NCBI RefSeq assembly: GCF_024519455.1
Contig: NZ_JALJRY010000044.1
Location: forward strand, 1 to 64,000
From: Streptomyces sp. STR69
Lineage (GTDB): Bacteria; Actinomycetota; Actinomycetes; Streptomycetales; Streptomycetaceae
Direction of reading: 5' to 3'
Length of the DNA stretch: 64,000 nucleotides
Of this stretch, positions 55,931 through 63,861 are shown piece after piece. The position numbers and the translations under genes are program-made. The notes under the pieces were generated by a model. That model did no database searches and was not told the DNA's origin. It worked only from the letters and a program-made list of their open reading frames with translations. Position 1 is the first letter of the stretch, and every line of letters begins with the position of its first letter.

Positions 55931-58236
55931 GCGCCGCCGCCCTCCGGCTTGTCGGCTTCCTCGATGCCCTCCTCCTCCGAGCCCGCGGTCACTTCCGGCA
56001 GGTTCTGCGCGGGCAGGGTCGGTGTCCGGCCGTAACCGGGCGGGGGCTGCCATCCGGATCCCTCGGACGCGGCGGCGGGTGCCGGGGCCGGGGGCTGCGA
56101 GGCGGGTGTCCCGGGTGCGGCGGCGGGAGTTGAGCCCGAGGTGTCCCATCCGGAGGCCCCGGCGGTGCCGACCGGTGCCGGTGCCGGTGCCGGTGCCGGT
56201 GCCGGGGCCGGAGACTGGTCGGCCGGAGCCTTGGACAGGGCGGCGGGTGTCGAGCCCGGGTGCTGTCCCGAGGGCTGCGGCACCGCGGCCGGAGCAGACG
56301 CCGGGGGCTGTGCCGGGGCGCCGGAGTACGGGCCCTGCGGGGCGTACCCGGCGGGCGGTGAGCCGTAGGGCGTGGCCGCCGGCATACCCGCGACCGGCCC
56401 CTGCGGATACGGCGAGACCCCGGTCGATCCAACGGGCCCGGTCGGTCCGGCGGATCCGGTGGGCCCGGCAGGTCCGGCAGGTCCGGCCTGAGCCGGGTAG
56501 GGGCCGGAATCCCCGCGGCCCGGAGCACCGGGGAACGGTCCGGCGGCGCCGGGGACAACTGTCGGCGCACCCTGATAGGGCCCGCTCGGGCTGGCCCCGC
56601 CCGGGTACGCCTCGGATGCCGTGCCCTGCCCGGGGGCGTACGGCCCGTACGGGCTTGGCGTCGGGGACTGCCCGGGGCCGTACGCCCCCGCTCCCGGCGT
56701 CTGTCCAGGTGCGTACGGTCCCGGCGCCGGGGCTCGCCCGGCTCCGTACGGCCCTGTCTCCGCCGCCTGCCCGGGAACGTACGCCCCCGGCATCGAGGCC
56801 TGCCCGCCCGCATACGCCCCGGGCGTCGGGCCATGCCCCGCCGTATAAGCGCCGGGCGCCGCGCCCTGCCCCGCCGCATAAGCCCCAGGCGCCGCGCCCT
56901 GCCCCGCCGCATACGCTCCCGGCACCGGGCCCGGCCCGCCCGCGTACGCCCCAGGTGCCGCGCCCTGTCCTGCCGTATAGGCCCCCGGCACTCCGCCCTG
57001 GCCACCCGCATACGGCCCCATTCCCGCCGCCGGCTGCCCGCCCGGGACCTGTTCGTCGGTCGGGTGGCTTCCCGGAGCCGGGGGAGCGATCGGCTCGCCG
57101 GGGATTGTCGTGCCGGGGTATTCCGGGCCGACCCCCGGAGGGAGCGGTGGGGGTGGGTTCTGGGGGACGCCCGGGAGGCGTTGGGTGAGGATGTCGTTGA
57201 CCGTGCGCAGGGCCAGTTGTTTGGGGCCCTCCAGTTCCCAGTTCTCGGCTGTGTCGCCGTTCAGGAGTTGTTGGACCAGTTCCATCTGGGCCTGGATCAT
57301 GCGGAGTTGGTCCTCGCGCATGCTGTTCATGACCATGTGGGAGTCCTCCGGGTGCTGGGCGAGGTGGAGTGCCCACTGGTGGACGCCGCCCTGCTGGAGG
57401 TGGAACTGGTAGAACTCGATCTTCTGCGCCTCCAACTGCTGCAGTTCCAGCTGCTGTTGACCGGCCAGCAGCGCCTGCGCGTGCTGCCAGCGCTGCTGTT
57501 GGAGGAGGAGTTCCTGCTGGTGGGTGCCGTACTGCATGGCCCGGTCCAGTTGGAGCGAGTCGCTCTGGCGGTAGCGGCGGTCGACCTCGACGTCGATGTC
57601 CATGCCCCGCTGTGCCGCCCGGATCTGCTCGTCGGCGGAGTGCTCGATGGCCTGCTTGCGCAGCTCGTGCTCGATGTTGGCCTCGTCGCGCTTCAGCCGT
57701 AGCGTCCAGGTGACCTGGAGTCCGGCGGGGGCGCCGAGCGGGCCGAGGAGGCTCATCCGCTCCAGCAGTTCGACCTCGGCGGACGCGCTGTCGGCGATGG
57801 CGAACCGGCGGGTCACCGGCCGGGCCGCCTGCTGGAGTTCGCCCAGCAGCAGCCCGGGTACGTTCCGGTGGCCGCTGGCCACGAACCGGACCGGGTCGAG
57901 GACCTGCCAGGACAGGTCGACCGCGGCCGTGAACTCGAACGCGTCGTTGTCGCTGGGCAGTGTGAGGTCGCTGGTGTGCGGATGCACGCCCATGTCCACC
58001 TCGTACACGGCGGTGTAGCGGTTCGCCGCGATGTCCCCGCGGGTCGGCCGCTGCGGTGGTAGATACGCCACGTAGCCGCCCTTGCCGGTGGCGAAGACCA
58101 GGGCGTGGTCGATACGGACGTACGACTTGAGGTTGAACTCGAAGCGCGACAGCTGCCGCACGGTGAGGACGGGATCGACGATCTCGGTGTGCCGGTCGGC
58201 GGGCTGCTGCCACTCGGGCTGGCGGAAGGTGGGCAT
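55927..58236 (-). CDS. SPFH/band-7-like protein with long PGAY repeat tail
   Basis: This 769-residue protein starts with an SPFH-like domain (about residues 1-200: SYVRIDHALVFATGKGGYVAYLP, FTAAVDLSWQVLDPVRFVAS, VTRRFAIADSASAEVELLERM). A Gln-rich coiled coil follows (about 205-330), then a disordered tail. The tail carries many copies of a roughly 11-residue PGAYAxGQGxA unit, a short collagen-like GPAGPAGPTG stretch and Ala/Pro runs. No transmembrane helix is evident. SPFH proteins build membrane-associated oligomeric scaffolds, so this could recruit the PycTM-like protein, with which it is translationally coupled. A GAGGAG site precedes the ATG. Confidence 0.8.
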   Translation of the reverse strand: MPTFRQPEWQQPADRHTEIVDPVLTVRQLSRFEFNLKSYVRIDHALVFATGKGGYVAYLPPQRPTRGDIAANRYTAVYEVDMGVHPHTSDLTLPSDNDAFEFTAAVDLSWQVLDPVRFVASGHRNVPGLLLGELQQAARPVTRRFAIADSASAEVELLERMSLLGPLGAPAGLQVTWTLRLKRDEANIEHELRKQAIEHSADEQIRAAQRGMDIDVEVDRRYRQSDSLQLDRAMQYGTHQQELLLQQQRWQHAQALLAGQQQLELQQLEAQKIEFYQFHLQQGGVHQWALHLAQHPEDSHMVMNSMREDQLRMIQAQMELVQQLLNGDTAENWELEGPKQLALRTVNDILTQRLPGVPQNPPPPLPPGVGPEYPGTTIPGEPIAPPAPGSHPTDEQVPGGQPAAGMGPYAGGQGGVPGAYTAGQGAAPGAYAGGPGPVPGAYAAGQGAAPGAYAAGQGAAPGAYTAGHGPTPGAYAGGQASMPGAYVPGQAAETGPYGAGRAPAPGPYAPGQTPGAGAYGPGQSPTPSPYGPYAPGQGTASEAYPGGASPSGPYQGAPTVVPGAAGPFPGAPGRGDSGPYPAQAGPAGPAGPTGSAGPTGPVGSTGVSPYPQGPVAGMPAATPYGSPPAGYAPQGPYSGAPAQPPASAPAAVPQPSGQHPGSTPAALSKAPADQSPAPAPAPAPAPAPVGTAGASGWDTSGSTPAAAPGTPASQPPAPAPAAASEGSGWQPPPGYGRTPTLPAQNLPEVTAGSEEEGIEEADKPEGGGA

Positions 58237-58290
58237 GGGCGTGTCTCCTCGGACGTACCACCCGGCGTGCGCGGGTCGTTCCGATGTGGG

Positions 58291-60558
58291 TCAGCGGATG
58301 GGAAGCGTGGTCAGCAGGCGGGCCGCGACCTGGGGCGGCGGTTTTCCGTCCTCGCCGGACATGGTGCGCAGCAGGTGGCTGAGCCGTTGGTGGTCCTCGG
58401 GCGTGGCCACCAGGGCCGGGAGCAGCGCGGCGAGCGCCCACTCGGTGGCCGTGGCGCGGTCGGCGATCAGCACCCACGCGCGCAGTACGTCGAGCGCGGG
58501 CCGGGTGGTGCGCAGATCGGCCAGCGCGGCCCGCCAGAGGTAGGGGATGCCGTACGCCGAGGCGCTGCCCGTGGCCACCGCGCGGGCGTACCAGTCGAGG
58601 ACCAGCGGCATGCCGTAGCGCTCGTCGCCCTCGGTGCGCTCGCAGGCGTTGACGAAGCCGGCGAGGGTGAGGTCGCGGACGGCGCGGTCGTCGTCGAGGT
58701 GCTGCCGCAGTTCGCCGAGCACCCGTTCCTCGGCCGAGGAGAGCAGCAACAGCCCTACGGCTTCGGCGAGTTCACGCCCGATTTCCAGGTCGAGGTCCTG
58801 GTCGTTGTCGTAGAGCCGGCGTACCGCCTTGCGAAGTGCGGCGAGTGCCTGTTCGGGGCGTTCCGAGCCGATCAGGCCGTACGACCGCACGCCCACCCAG
58901 CGCCGCCGCTCGTCGTCGCCCTCGCACCAGTCGTCGAGGATGCGCGGGATGTTGGGGGTGTCGATGAGGTGGGCGAGGGTCAGGGAGTTGACGGCGACCA
59001 GCCGGTGCCGGAACAGCTTGGAGGTGGCCCACACCTCGATGACCAGGGCCATCGCGGAGGGCAGATCGGTGCGGGCCAGGATCGCGACGGTGGACGCGGC
59101 GCGGGTGCGGACCAGCGGACGGCCGTCGTCGGCGAGCCGGCGCAGCCAGTTGATGAGGGCCGGGCGGGCGGACGGATGGCCGGTCCACAGCTCGCGCAGC
59201 AGCACCAGGGAGGCCCGCTCGTCCAGGAATCTGGCCTTGTGCTGGGCGACCGGGCCCCACTCGGTGTGCTCGTCCTCCTCGTATCTGGTGGCGCGGGCGA
59301 GCTGGAGGCGCTTGCCGATGTGGGTGCCGAAGACGGGGACCTCGGGGACCCGGGTGGGGTTCTCGGTCTCCTGGAGGAACCGGTAGAGGAGGTCGCTCAG
59401 TTCGGCGGTGAGGGCGTACGGGCCGCCGTCGAAGGCGGCGAGCGCGACCAGGAACGCCTTGTCCCGCAGATGGATCGCGCTCTCGTCCTCCTCGAACCAC
59501 TCCCGGACCTGGTTCTCCAGGGAGATCAGCGAGAACTTGGCGATGGCGTCCGCGGCGATCTCGCCGGCCGCGTACCGGCCCAACTGCGCGGCGTACGCGG
59601 CGACTTCGCGCAGCTGGTGGTCGCGGGTGAGGAACTCGACCACGTCCGGCAGGTCCAGCAGCTTGGCCGCGGTCTCGTCGTCGGTGCGGGTGCGCAGATG
59701 CGCTCCGAGGACCTCGGCCGCGCTCGGTGGCAGCCACTCGACCTTCGGTACGTCCTCCAGTACGGCGTTGGGGCCGACGGTGATCACCAGATAGGCGTCC
59801 CGCTCGACGAGCCGGTCCTTCGCGGCGAGGAGGTGCGGTTCGCACAGCGGGCGGTCGCGGCCGGTGGCGAGGTCGCTGACGAGGTAGCCGCGGGCCTGGT
59901 CCTCGGCGCCGAACCCGTCGGCGAGGGAGGCCGGGCTGGTGTCGCGCACCAGGGTGCGGACGGGGTCGGCGCCCAGCCGGTGCAGCAGCATCAGGGCGGC
60001 GGTGTGGCGGCCGGTGAAGCGGGCGCCGGACAGCACCAGGACCCGGTCGCTGCGCAGCCGTTCGAGCAGCCCGGCCATGTACTCCTCGTCGGCGACGAAG
60101 GTCTCGGCCAGGCGCTCCAGGACGATCCGCGGGACCTCGCCGGAGGCGGAGGCGGGCGCGGACAGGCCGGGTATCGCGTAGTGGATCTCCGTCTTGCTGC
60201 CCATGATGACGTCGCCGGTGACCCGGCCGCCGCTGACGCCGTGCTGGTCGTGGCCGACGAGGCCGCCGCCGAAGCGGGAGCGGTCGCCGACGTGCATGCT
60301 GCGCGGGCTGTGGTCGATCAGGTCCCGCCGGGCCGCCCAGGCGGTCTGCGGCTGGTCGCGTTCCTCGGCGTCGTCGCCACCTCCGCCCTGCGCGGTGTCG
60401 TCGGCGGTCGTCTCGCCCTGCTTGGCGTCACCGGAACCCTTGGCGCCCTTGGCGTTCTTGGCACCTTTCGGGTCCTTCTTCTGGTCCTTGGCATCGGCCG
60501 TGCCGTCGGACCCCGCTCTCGGTTTCTCCGGCTTCTCCGGCTCCTCCTGGTCGCTCAT
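58291..60558 (-). CDS. STAND-like protein with degenerate P-loop and HEAT-like repeats
   Basis: This 755-residue protein has a charged, disordered first 75 residues, a motif FGGGLVGHDQHGVSGGR followed by VTGDV at 96-117 shared with the upstream cyclase protein, then RVLVLSGARFTGRHTAALML (about 172-191). The last resembles a Walker A loop with Arg in place of Lys (GxxxxGRHT). Beyond about residue 330 it is helical and repeat-like (RPALINWLRRLADDGRPLVR, RHRLVAVNSLTLAHLIDTPN), suggesting HEAT-type repeats. It starts in an ATGA overlap with the cyclase gene. I infer a sensor or scaffold; nucleotide hydrolysis is uncertain. Confidence 0.72.
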   Translation of the reverse strand: MSDQEEPEKPEKPRAGSDGTADAKDQKKDPKGAKNAKGAKGSGDAKQGETTADDTAQGGGGDDAEERDQPQTAWAARRDLIDHSPRSMHVGDRSRFGGGLVGHDQHGVSGGRVTGDVIMGSKTEIHYAIPGLSAPASASGEVPRIVLERLAETFVADEEYMAGLLERLRSDRVLVLSGARFTGRHTAALMLLHRLGADPVRTLVRDTSPASLADGFGAEDQARGYLVSDLATGRDRPLCEPHLLAAKDRLVERDAYLVITVGPNAVLEDVPKVEWLPPSAAEVLGAHLRTRTDDETAAKLLDLPDVVEFLTRDHQLREVAAYAAQLGRYAAGEIAADAIAKFSLISLENQVREWFEEDESAIHLRDKAFLVALAAFDGGPYALTAELSDLLYRFLQETENPTRVPEVPVFGTHIGKRLQLARATRYEEDEHTEWGPVAQHKARFLDERASLVLLRELWTGHPSARPALINWLRRLADDGRPLVRTRAASTVAILARTDLPSAMALVIEVWATSKLFRHRLVAVNSLTLAHLIDTPNIPRILDDWCEGDDERRRWVGVRSYGLIGSERPEQALAALRKAVRRLYDNDQDLDLEIGRELAEAVGLLLLSSAEERVLGELRQHLDDDRAVRDLTLAGFVNACERTEGDERYGMPLVLDWYARAVATGSASAYGIPYLWRAALADLRTTRPALDVLRAWVLIADRATATEWALAALLPALVATPEDHQRLSHLLRTMSGEDGKPPPQVAARLLTTLPIR

Positions 60559-61517
60559 GCGCCGTCTCCCCGCTCGTGGCCGCCGAGGTGGACGTCGCCG
60601 GTGACCTGGCCGCCGCTGACGCCGTGCTGGTCGTGGCCGACCAGGCTGCCGCCGAAGGACGGCGAACCGCCGTTGAAGTGGAAGACGACACCCGGCGCCG
60701 GGGCTCCCCGTGGTCCGTCCGGCGCCGGGTGGTTCTCCGGTGACCCGCCCTGCGGCGGAACCCGCTCCTCGTGGGGGTCCGGCGCGGGGGCGTCCGGATC
60801 CGGGGCCTGCGATGCGGGGGCATCGGGTGCGGCAGCTTCCTGGCCTGGGGCCTGTGGTGCCGGGGCCCCGGGCGCAGGGCGGTCCCCCGATCCGCCCTGC
60901 GCCTCCCCCTTCCCCGCGTCACCGTGGTTCTCGCCGGCCGCCCCTTCGGGCACCGGTCCGTGCAGCCATGCCCCCAGCGGGCCGTTCTTGCTCGCCACCG
61001 TCACCTGGTGGAAGTCGTCGGCCGGGATGCCCGGGTGGTCGTGGCGGACGACTCCCGCGTACAGGCCGTCCGAGACGCACAGCGCGAAGTCGGAGGTGCG
61101 CTCGCGCAGGGCGGCGCGCAGGACGTCCGCGTCCAGCAGCCGGCAGGCGTGGTTGAGGTCGGAGCCGACCCAGCCGTCGTGCTGGTCGACGGCGACGTAT
61201 CCGGTGGCGACGACACCGCGCAGCCGGATCTGCGCGGAACGGGACGCCATGCGGTTGACCGCCCTGAGCCGGACGGGCACCTCCGTGAGCAGGGCCCGCA
61301 GCAGCGCCGTGACGGGAGCGCTCGCGTCGATCAGCTCCATCACCGAGTCGCCGCGGTCGGCCCGCAGCCGCCGGGTCTCGTCGATGCCCGCGCTCTCCAG
61401 CGTGCGGTCGGTGATGTCGTAGAGCATGCGGCGCAGATAGGCCTGTTCCACGTCGTCCCGGTCGCTGTACCTCTCGATGTCCAGCAGCAGGATCGTGCGG
61501 CTCACGGGGTCGCTCAT
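60555..61517 (-). CDS. Class III nucleotide-cyclase-domain protein
   Basis: This 320-residue protein has an N-terminal cyclase homology domain (about residues 1-185). Metal-binding Asp13 lies in ILLLDIERYS and Asp57 in RADRGDSVM. The transition-state Asn122 and Arg126 lie in WVGSDLNHACRLLD, so the catalytic set looks complete. The residue that selects adenine or guanine (equivalent to Asp in DVWG) appears to be Gly115, so the product is not predictable and a pyrimidine cyclase is possible. A disordered Pro/Ala linker (190-280) leads to a terminal motif at 288-309 shared with the next protein. AAAGG site before the ATG. Confidence 0.8.
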   Translation of the reverse strand: MSDPVSRTILLLDIERYSDRDDVEQAYLRRMLYDITDRTLESAGIDETRRLRADRGDSVMELIDASAPVTALLRALLTEVPVRLRAVNRMASRSAQIRLRGVVATGYVAVDQHDGWVGSDLNHACRLLDADVLRAALRERTSDFALCVSDGLYAGVVRHDHPGIPADDFHQVTVASKNGPLGAWLHGPVPEGAAGENHGDAGKGEAQGGSGDRPAPGAPAPQAPGQEAAAPDAPASQAPDPDAPAPDPHEERVPPQGGSPENHPAPDGPRGAPAPGVVFHFNGGSPSFGGSLVGHDQHGVSGGQVTGDVHLGGHERGDGA

Positions 61518-61601
61518 GGTCGCCTTTCGCGGGGGCGTGCTTGTGCAGAGCAGCAGCGTGATGCTGACGGGGCCTCAGCGGTGAGGGAGGATGACGCACT
61601 T

Positions 61602-61625
61602 GGACTGTGAAGGTGTTCACAGTCC
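61602..61625. promoter_or_regulatory. Perfect Crp-type operator before the cyclase operon
   Basis: GGACTGTGA-AGGTGT-TCACAGTCC: a dyad with nine-base arms around a six-base centre that contains the exact Crp consensus TGTGA-N6-TCACA. It lies 85 bases before the cyclase ATG and 20 bases past the Crp-like gene's stop. It could also fold as a 9-bp RNA hairpin, but no T run follows on either strand. Confidence 0.78.
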
Positions 61626-61644
61626 CGGCCCGCTCGGACAGGCT

Positions 61645-62400
61645 CTAGTCCTCCACCGGCCCCGGCGGCGACGGGATCCCGGCGGTCGGGCCCGCGGCGG
61701 CTATGCGGCGCAGGATGTCCGGGCGCATGATCAGCATCGTGCGGCGGCCGGTGGCCACCGCCCCCTTGTCCCGTAACTCCTTCAGCAGGCGCTGCACCAT
61801 CTCGCGGGACGCCCCGACCGACCCCGCCAGCTCCTGCTTGCTGAGGGGTACGGCCAGTTCGATGCCGTCGGGGGTGCGTCGGCCGTGGGTGCGGGTCAGG
61901 TCCAGGAGCAGCACGGCGAACCGCTCCCGCACGCTCATCGACGCGAACTCCAGCCGGCGCCGGTCGGCCGCGCGGGTGCGGTCCGTGGTGAGGCCGAGGA
62001 GGGCGAAGGAGGAGGCGGGGGAGCGGTTGAGGAAGTCCTTGAACTGGCCGCGCTCCACCGCCACCGCCCGCACCGGTTCCAGCGCGGTCACGGTCGCCGA
62101 CCGCGGGCGTCCGGTCAGCGCGGCCGACTCGCCGACGATGTCGCCGGGGCCGCGCAGCGCGAGCAGGGCCTCGTAGCCGTTGGCGGCCGAGGCGGTGACC
62201 TTGGTCCAGCCGTGCACGAGGAAGAGCACGTGCGCCGAGGGTTCGTGCTGGCGGACCAGGACCATCCGGGGGGTGAAGTCCAGCGCGCGTCCCAGGGCCA
62301 GCAGCGCCGACCGGTCCTCGCGTTCCAGCCGGGCCAGGAACGGCACCTGGTCGTCCAGACCTCCGTCGTCCGGCGTGTACGCCGGTATCCCCGTTGTCAT
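61645..62400 (-). CDS. Crp/Fnr-family cyclic-nucleotide-responsive regulator
   Basis: This 251-residue protein has a cNMP-binding domain (about 18-130) with the phosphate-binding cassette GDIVGESAALTGRPRSATV, including Glu91 and Arg100 with Ser101. This is the intact form that holds the cyclic phosphate and ribose. After the dimer helix, a Crp-type winged HTH lies at about 186-215 (LSKQELAGSVGASREMVQRLLKELRDKG). A Crp consensus site lies between this gene and the cyclase gene it precedes. I infer that it senses the cyclase product and controls the operon. GGGGA site before the ATG. It is not the length of a housekeeping Crp (about 224 residues) and has a Pro-rich tail. Confidence 0.88.
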   Translation of the reverse strand: MTTGIPAYTPDDGGLDDQVPFLARLEREDRSALLALGRALDFTPRMVLVRQHEPSAHVLFLVHGWTKVTASAANGYEALLALRGPGDIVGESAALTGRPRSATVTALEPVRAVAVERGQFKDFLNRSPASSFALLGLTTDRTRAADRRRLEFASMSVRERFAVLLLDLTRTHGRRTPDGIELAVPLSKQELAGSVGASREMVQRLLKELRDKGAVATGRRTMLIMRPDILRRIAAAGPTAGIPSPPGPVED

Positions 62401-62631
62401 TTACATCCCCCGAATTCCGACAGTGGGTCGATCAACGTACTGAAAGCACGGAGTCGCGGAGAGTGAAAGTGCGGAAACCGGCCACTGGCGGAAGCGTGTG
62501 CGTCAACATGCGGGTTCGCGCCATCGGGGCCGATGCCGCCAGGGCAGGTGCCGGGTGGGGAACCGGTGCCGTTTTCGGCGCGTTGGAGCATCATGGGGGC
62601 ATTCGGTCTCCGGCGCCGGGGGAGGTGTTCC

Positions 62632-63177
62632 GTGTCGTACCCGACACCGTGGCAGGGACAGGGACCGCAGCAGCCGTGGCAGGGGCACGGCGGGGCGTCG
62701 ATGCTGGCCGCGACCGCCGACCGCGAGCGCACCGTGGACGTGCTCCGGGCGGGCTTCGCCGAGGGGCGGCTGCGGGAGGACGAGCTGGAGAAGCGGGTCG
62801 CGCGGGCCTACGGCGCCCGTACGGTCGGCGAGTTGATGCTGCTGGTCGCCGATCTGCCCCAGGGTCCGCAGACGGCGGTCGTCCAGGTGCCACCGGGTTT
62901 CCGTCCCGTGCCGCCGACCTTCCTGCCGGCTCCGCTGCCGCCGACCAACGGCAAGGCGGTCGGCGCCCTGGTCTGCGGCCTGCTGATCGTGCCGACGCTG
63001 GGGCTGACCGGCATCCCGGCGGTGATCCTCGGCCACACCGCCCGCGCGGAGATACGGCGGACCGACGAGGTCGGTGACGGGCTGGCGCTGACCGGGCTGG
63101 TCTTCGGCTGGCTCGCCGTCAGCGCCTGGACCCTGTTCCTCCTGCTGCTGGTGGTGGCCGGCGCGAGCTCCGCCTGA
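62632..63177 (+). CDS. DUF1707/DUF4190 membrane protein
   Basis: This 181-residue protein begins with a Gln/Pro tail (SYPTPWQGQGPQQPWQGHG), then a DUF1707 (SHOCT-like) domain (ADRERTVDVLRAGFAEGRLREDELEKRVARAY), then a DUF4190-type pair of transmembrane helices (about 110-135 and 150-178). These proteins are common uncharacterised actinobacterial membrane proteins. The GTG at 62632 has GGGGGAGG seven bases upstream, so the longer frame was rejected. It is divergent from the Crp-like gene. Confidence 0.85.
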   Translation: MSYPTPWQGQGPQQPWQGHGGASMLAATADRERTVDVLRAGFAEGRLREDELEKRVARAYGARTVGELMLLVADLPQGPQTAVVQVPPGFRPVPPTFLPAPLPPTNGKAVGALVCGLLIVPTLGLTGIPAVILGHTARAEIRRTDEVGDGLALTGLVFGWLAVSAWTLFLLLLVVAGASSA

Positions 63178-63486
63178 CGTCTCCGTACCGTAGATTCGAA
63201 GATCGCGGAGGGGGCGCGGCTTCGGCATGTCCCGTGCCGAGCCGTGGGTGCCACCCATTTGTTTTGACCGCAGCGAATGAGGTAGGTACGCTCAGACCTT
63301 GTGCCTGGGGTGTGCCCTGGCTCCCGTGCGTGCCTTGAACCGCACTAAGGGGGCCGACACTGGCCACCGCAATCTGCGCCCCTTTTGCTGCCCGGCGAAA
63401 GTCTGCGGGATTCGACACACCCGACCGCGTGGGTCGGCGACGTTCCAGGTTAGCTTCACCATCGGCACACAGAAACCGGAGAAGTA
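63178..63486 (+). other. rpsL promoter and leader
   Basis: A 309-base region without genes between the DUF1707 gene and rpsL. It holds the promoter at 63264-63292 and an untranslated leader of about 185 bases. No standard riboswitch was recognised. Confidence 0.65.
63264..63292 (+). promoter_or_regulatory. rpsL promoter
   Basis: TTGACC (63264-63269), 17-base spacer, TACGCT (63287-63292): a strong HrdB-type promoter. Confidence 0.8.
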
Positions 63487-63858
63487 GTGCCTACGATCCA
63501 GCAGCTGGTCCGGAAGGGCCGGCAGGACAAGGTCGAGAAGAACAAGACGCCCGCACTCGAGGGTTCCCCTCAGCGTCGCGGCGTCTGCACGCGTGTGTTC
63601 ACGACCACCCCGAAGAAGCCGAACTCGGCCCTGCGTAAGGTCGCGCGTGTGCGTCTGACCAGCGGGATCGAGGTCACCGCTTACATTCCGGGTGAGGGAC
63701 ACAACCTGCAGGAGCACTCCATCGTGCTCGTGCGTGGCGGTCGTGTGAAGGACCTGCCCGGTGTTCGCTACAAGATCATCCGCGGCTCCCTTGACACCCA
63801 GGGTGTCAAGAACCGCAAGCAGGCCCGCAGCCGCTACGGCGCCAAGAAGGAGAAGTAG
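63487..63858 (+). CDS. rpsL: Ribosomal protein uS12
   Basis: This 123-residue protein has the S12 pattern: MPTIQQLVRKGR, RRGVCTRVFTTTPKKPNSAL, VTAYIPGEGHNLQEHS and GVRYKIIRG. The TTTPKKPNSALRK loop and the RVKDLPG segment carry the wild-type lysines at which streptomycin-resistance substitutions arise. It is in the decoding centre of the 30S subunit. GTG start with GGAGAAG upstream; rpsG follows directly. Confidence 0.98.
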   Translation: MPTIQQLVRKGRQDKVEKNKTPALEGSPQRRGVCTRVFTTTPKKPNSALRKVARVRLTSGIEVTAYIPGEGHNLQEHSIVLVRGGRVKDLPGVRYKIIRGSLDTQGVKNRKQARSRYGAKKEK

Positions 63859-63861
63859 AAA

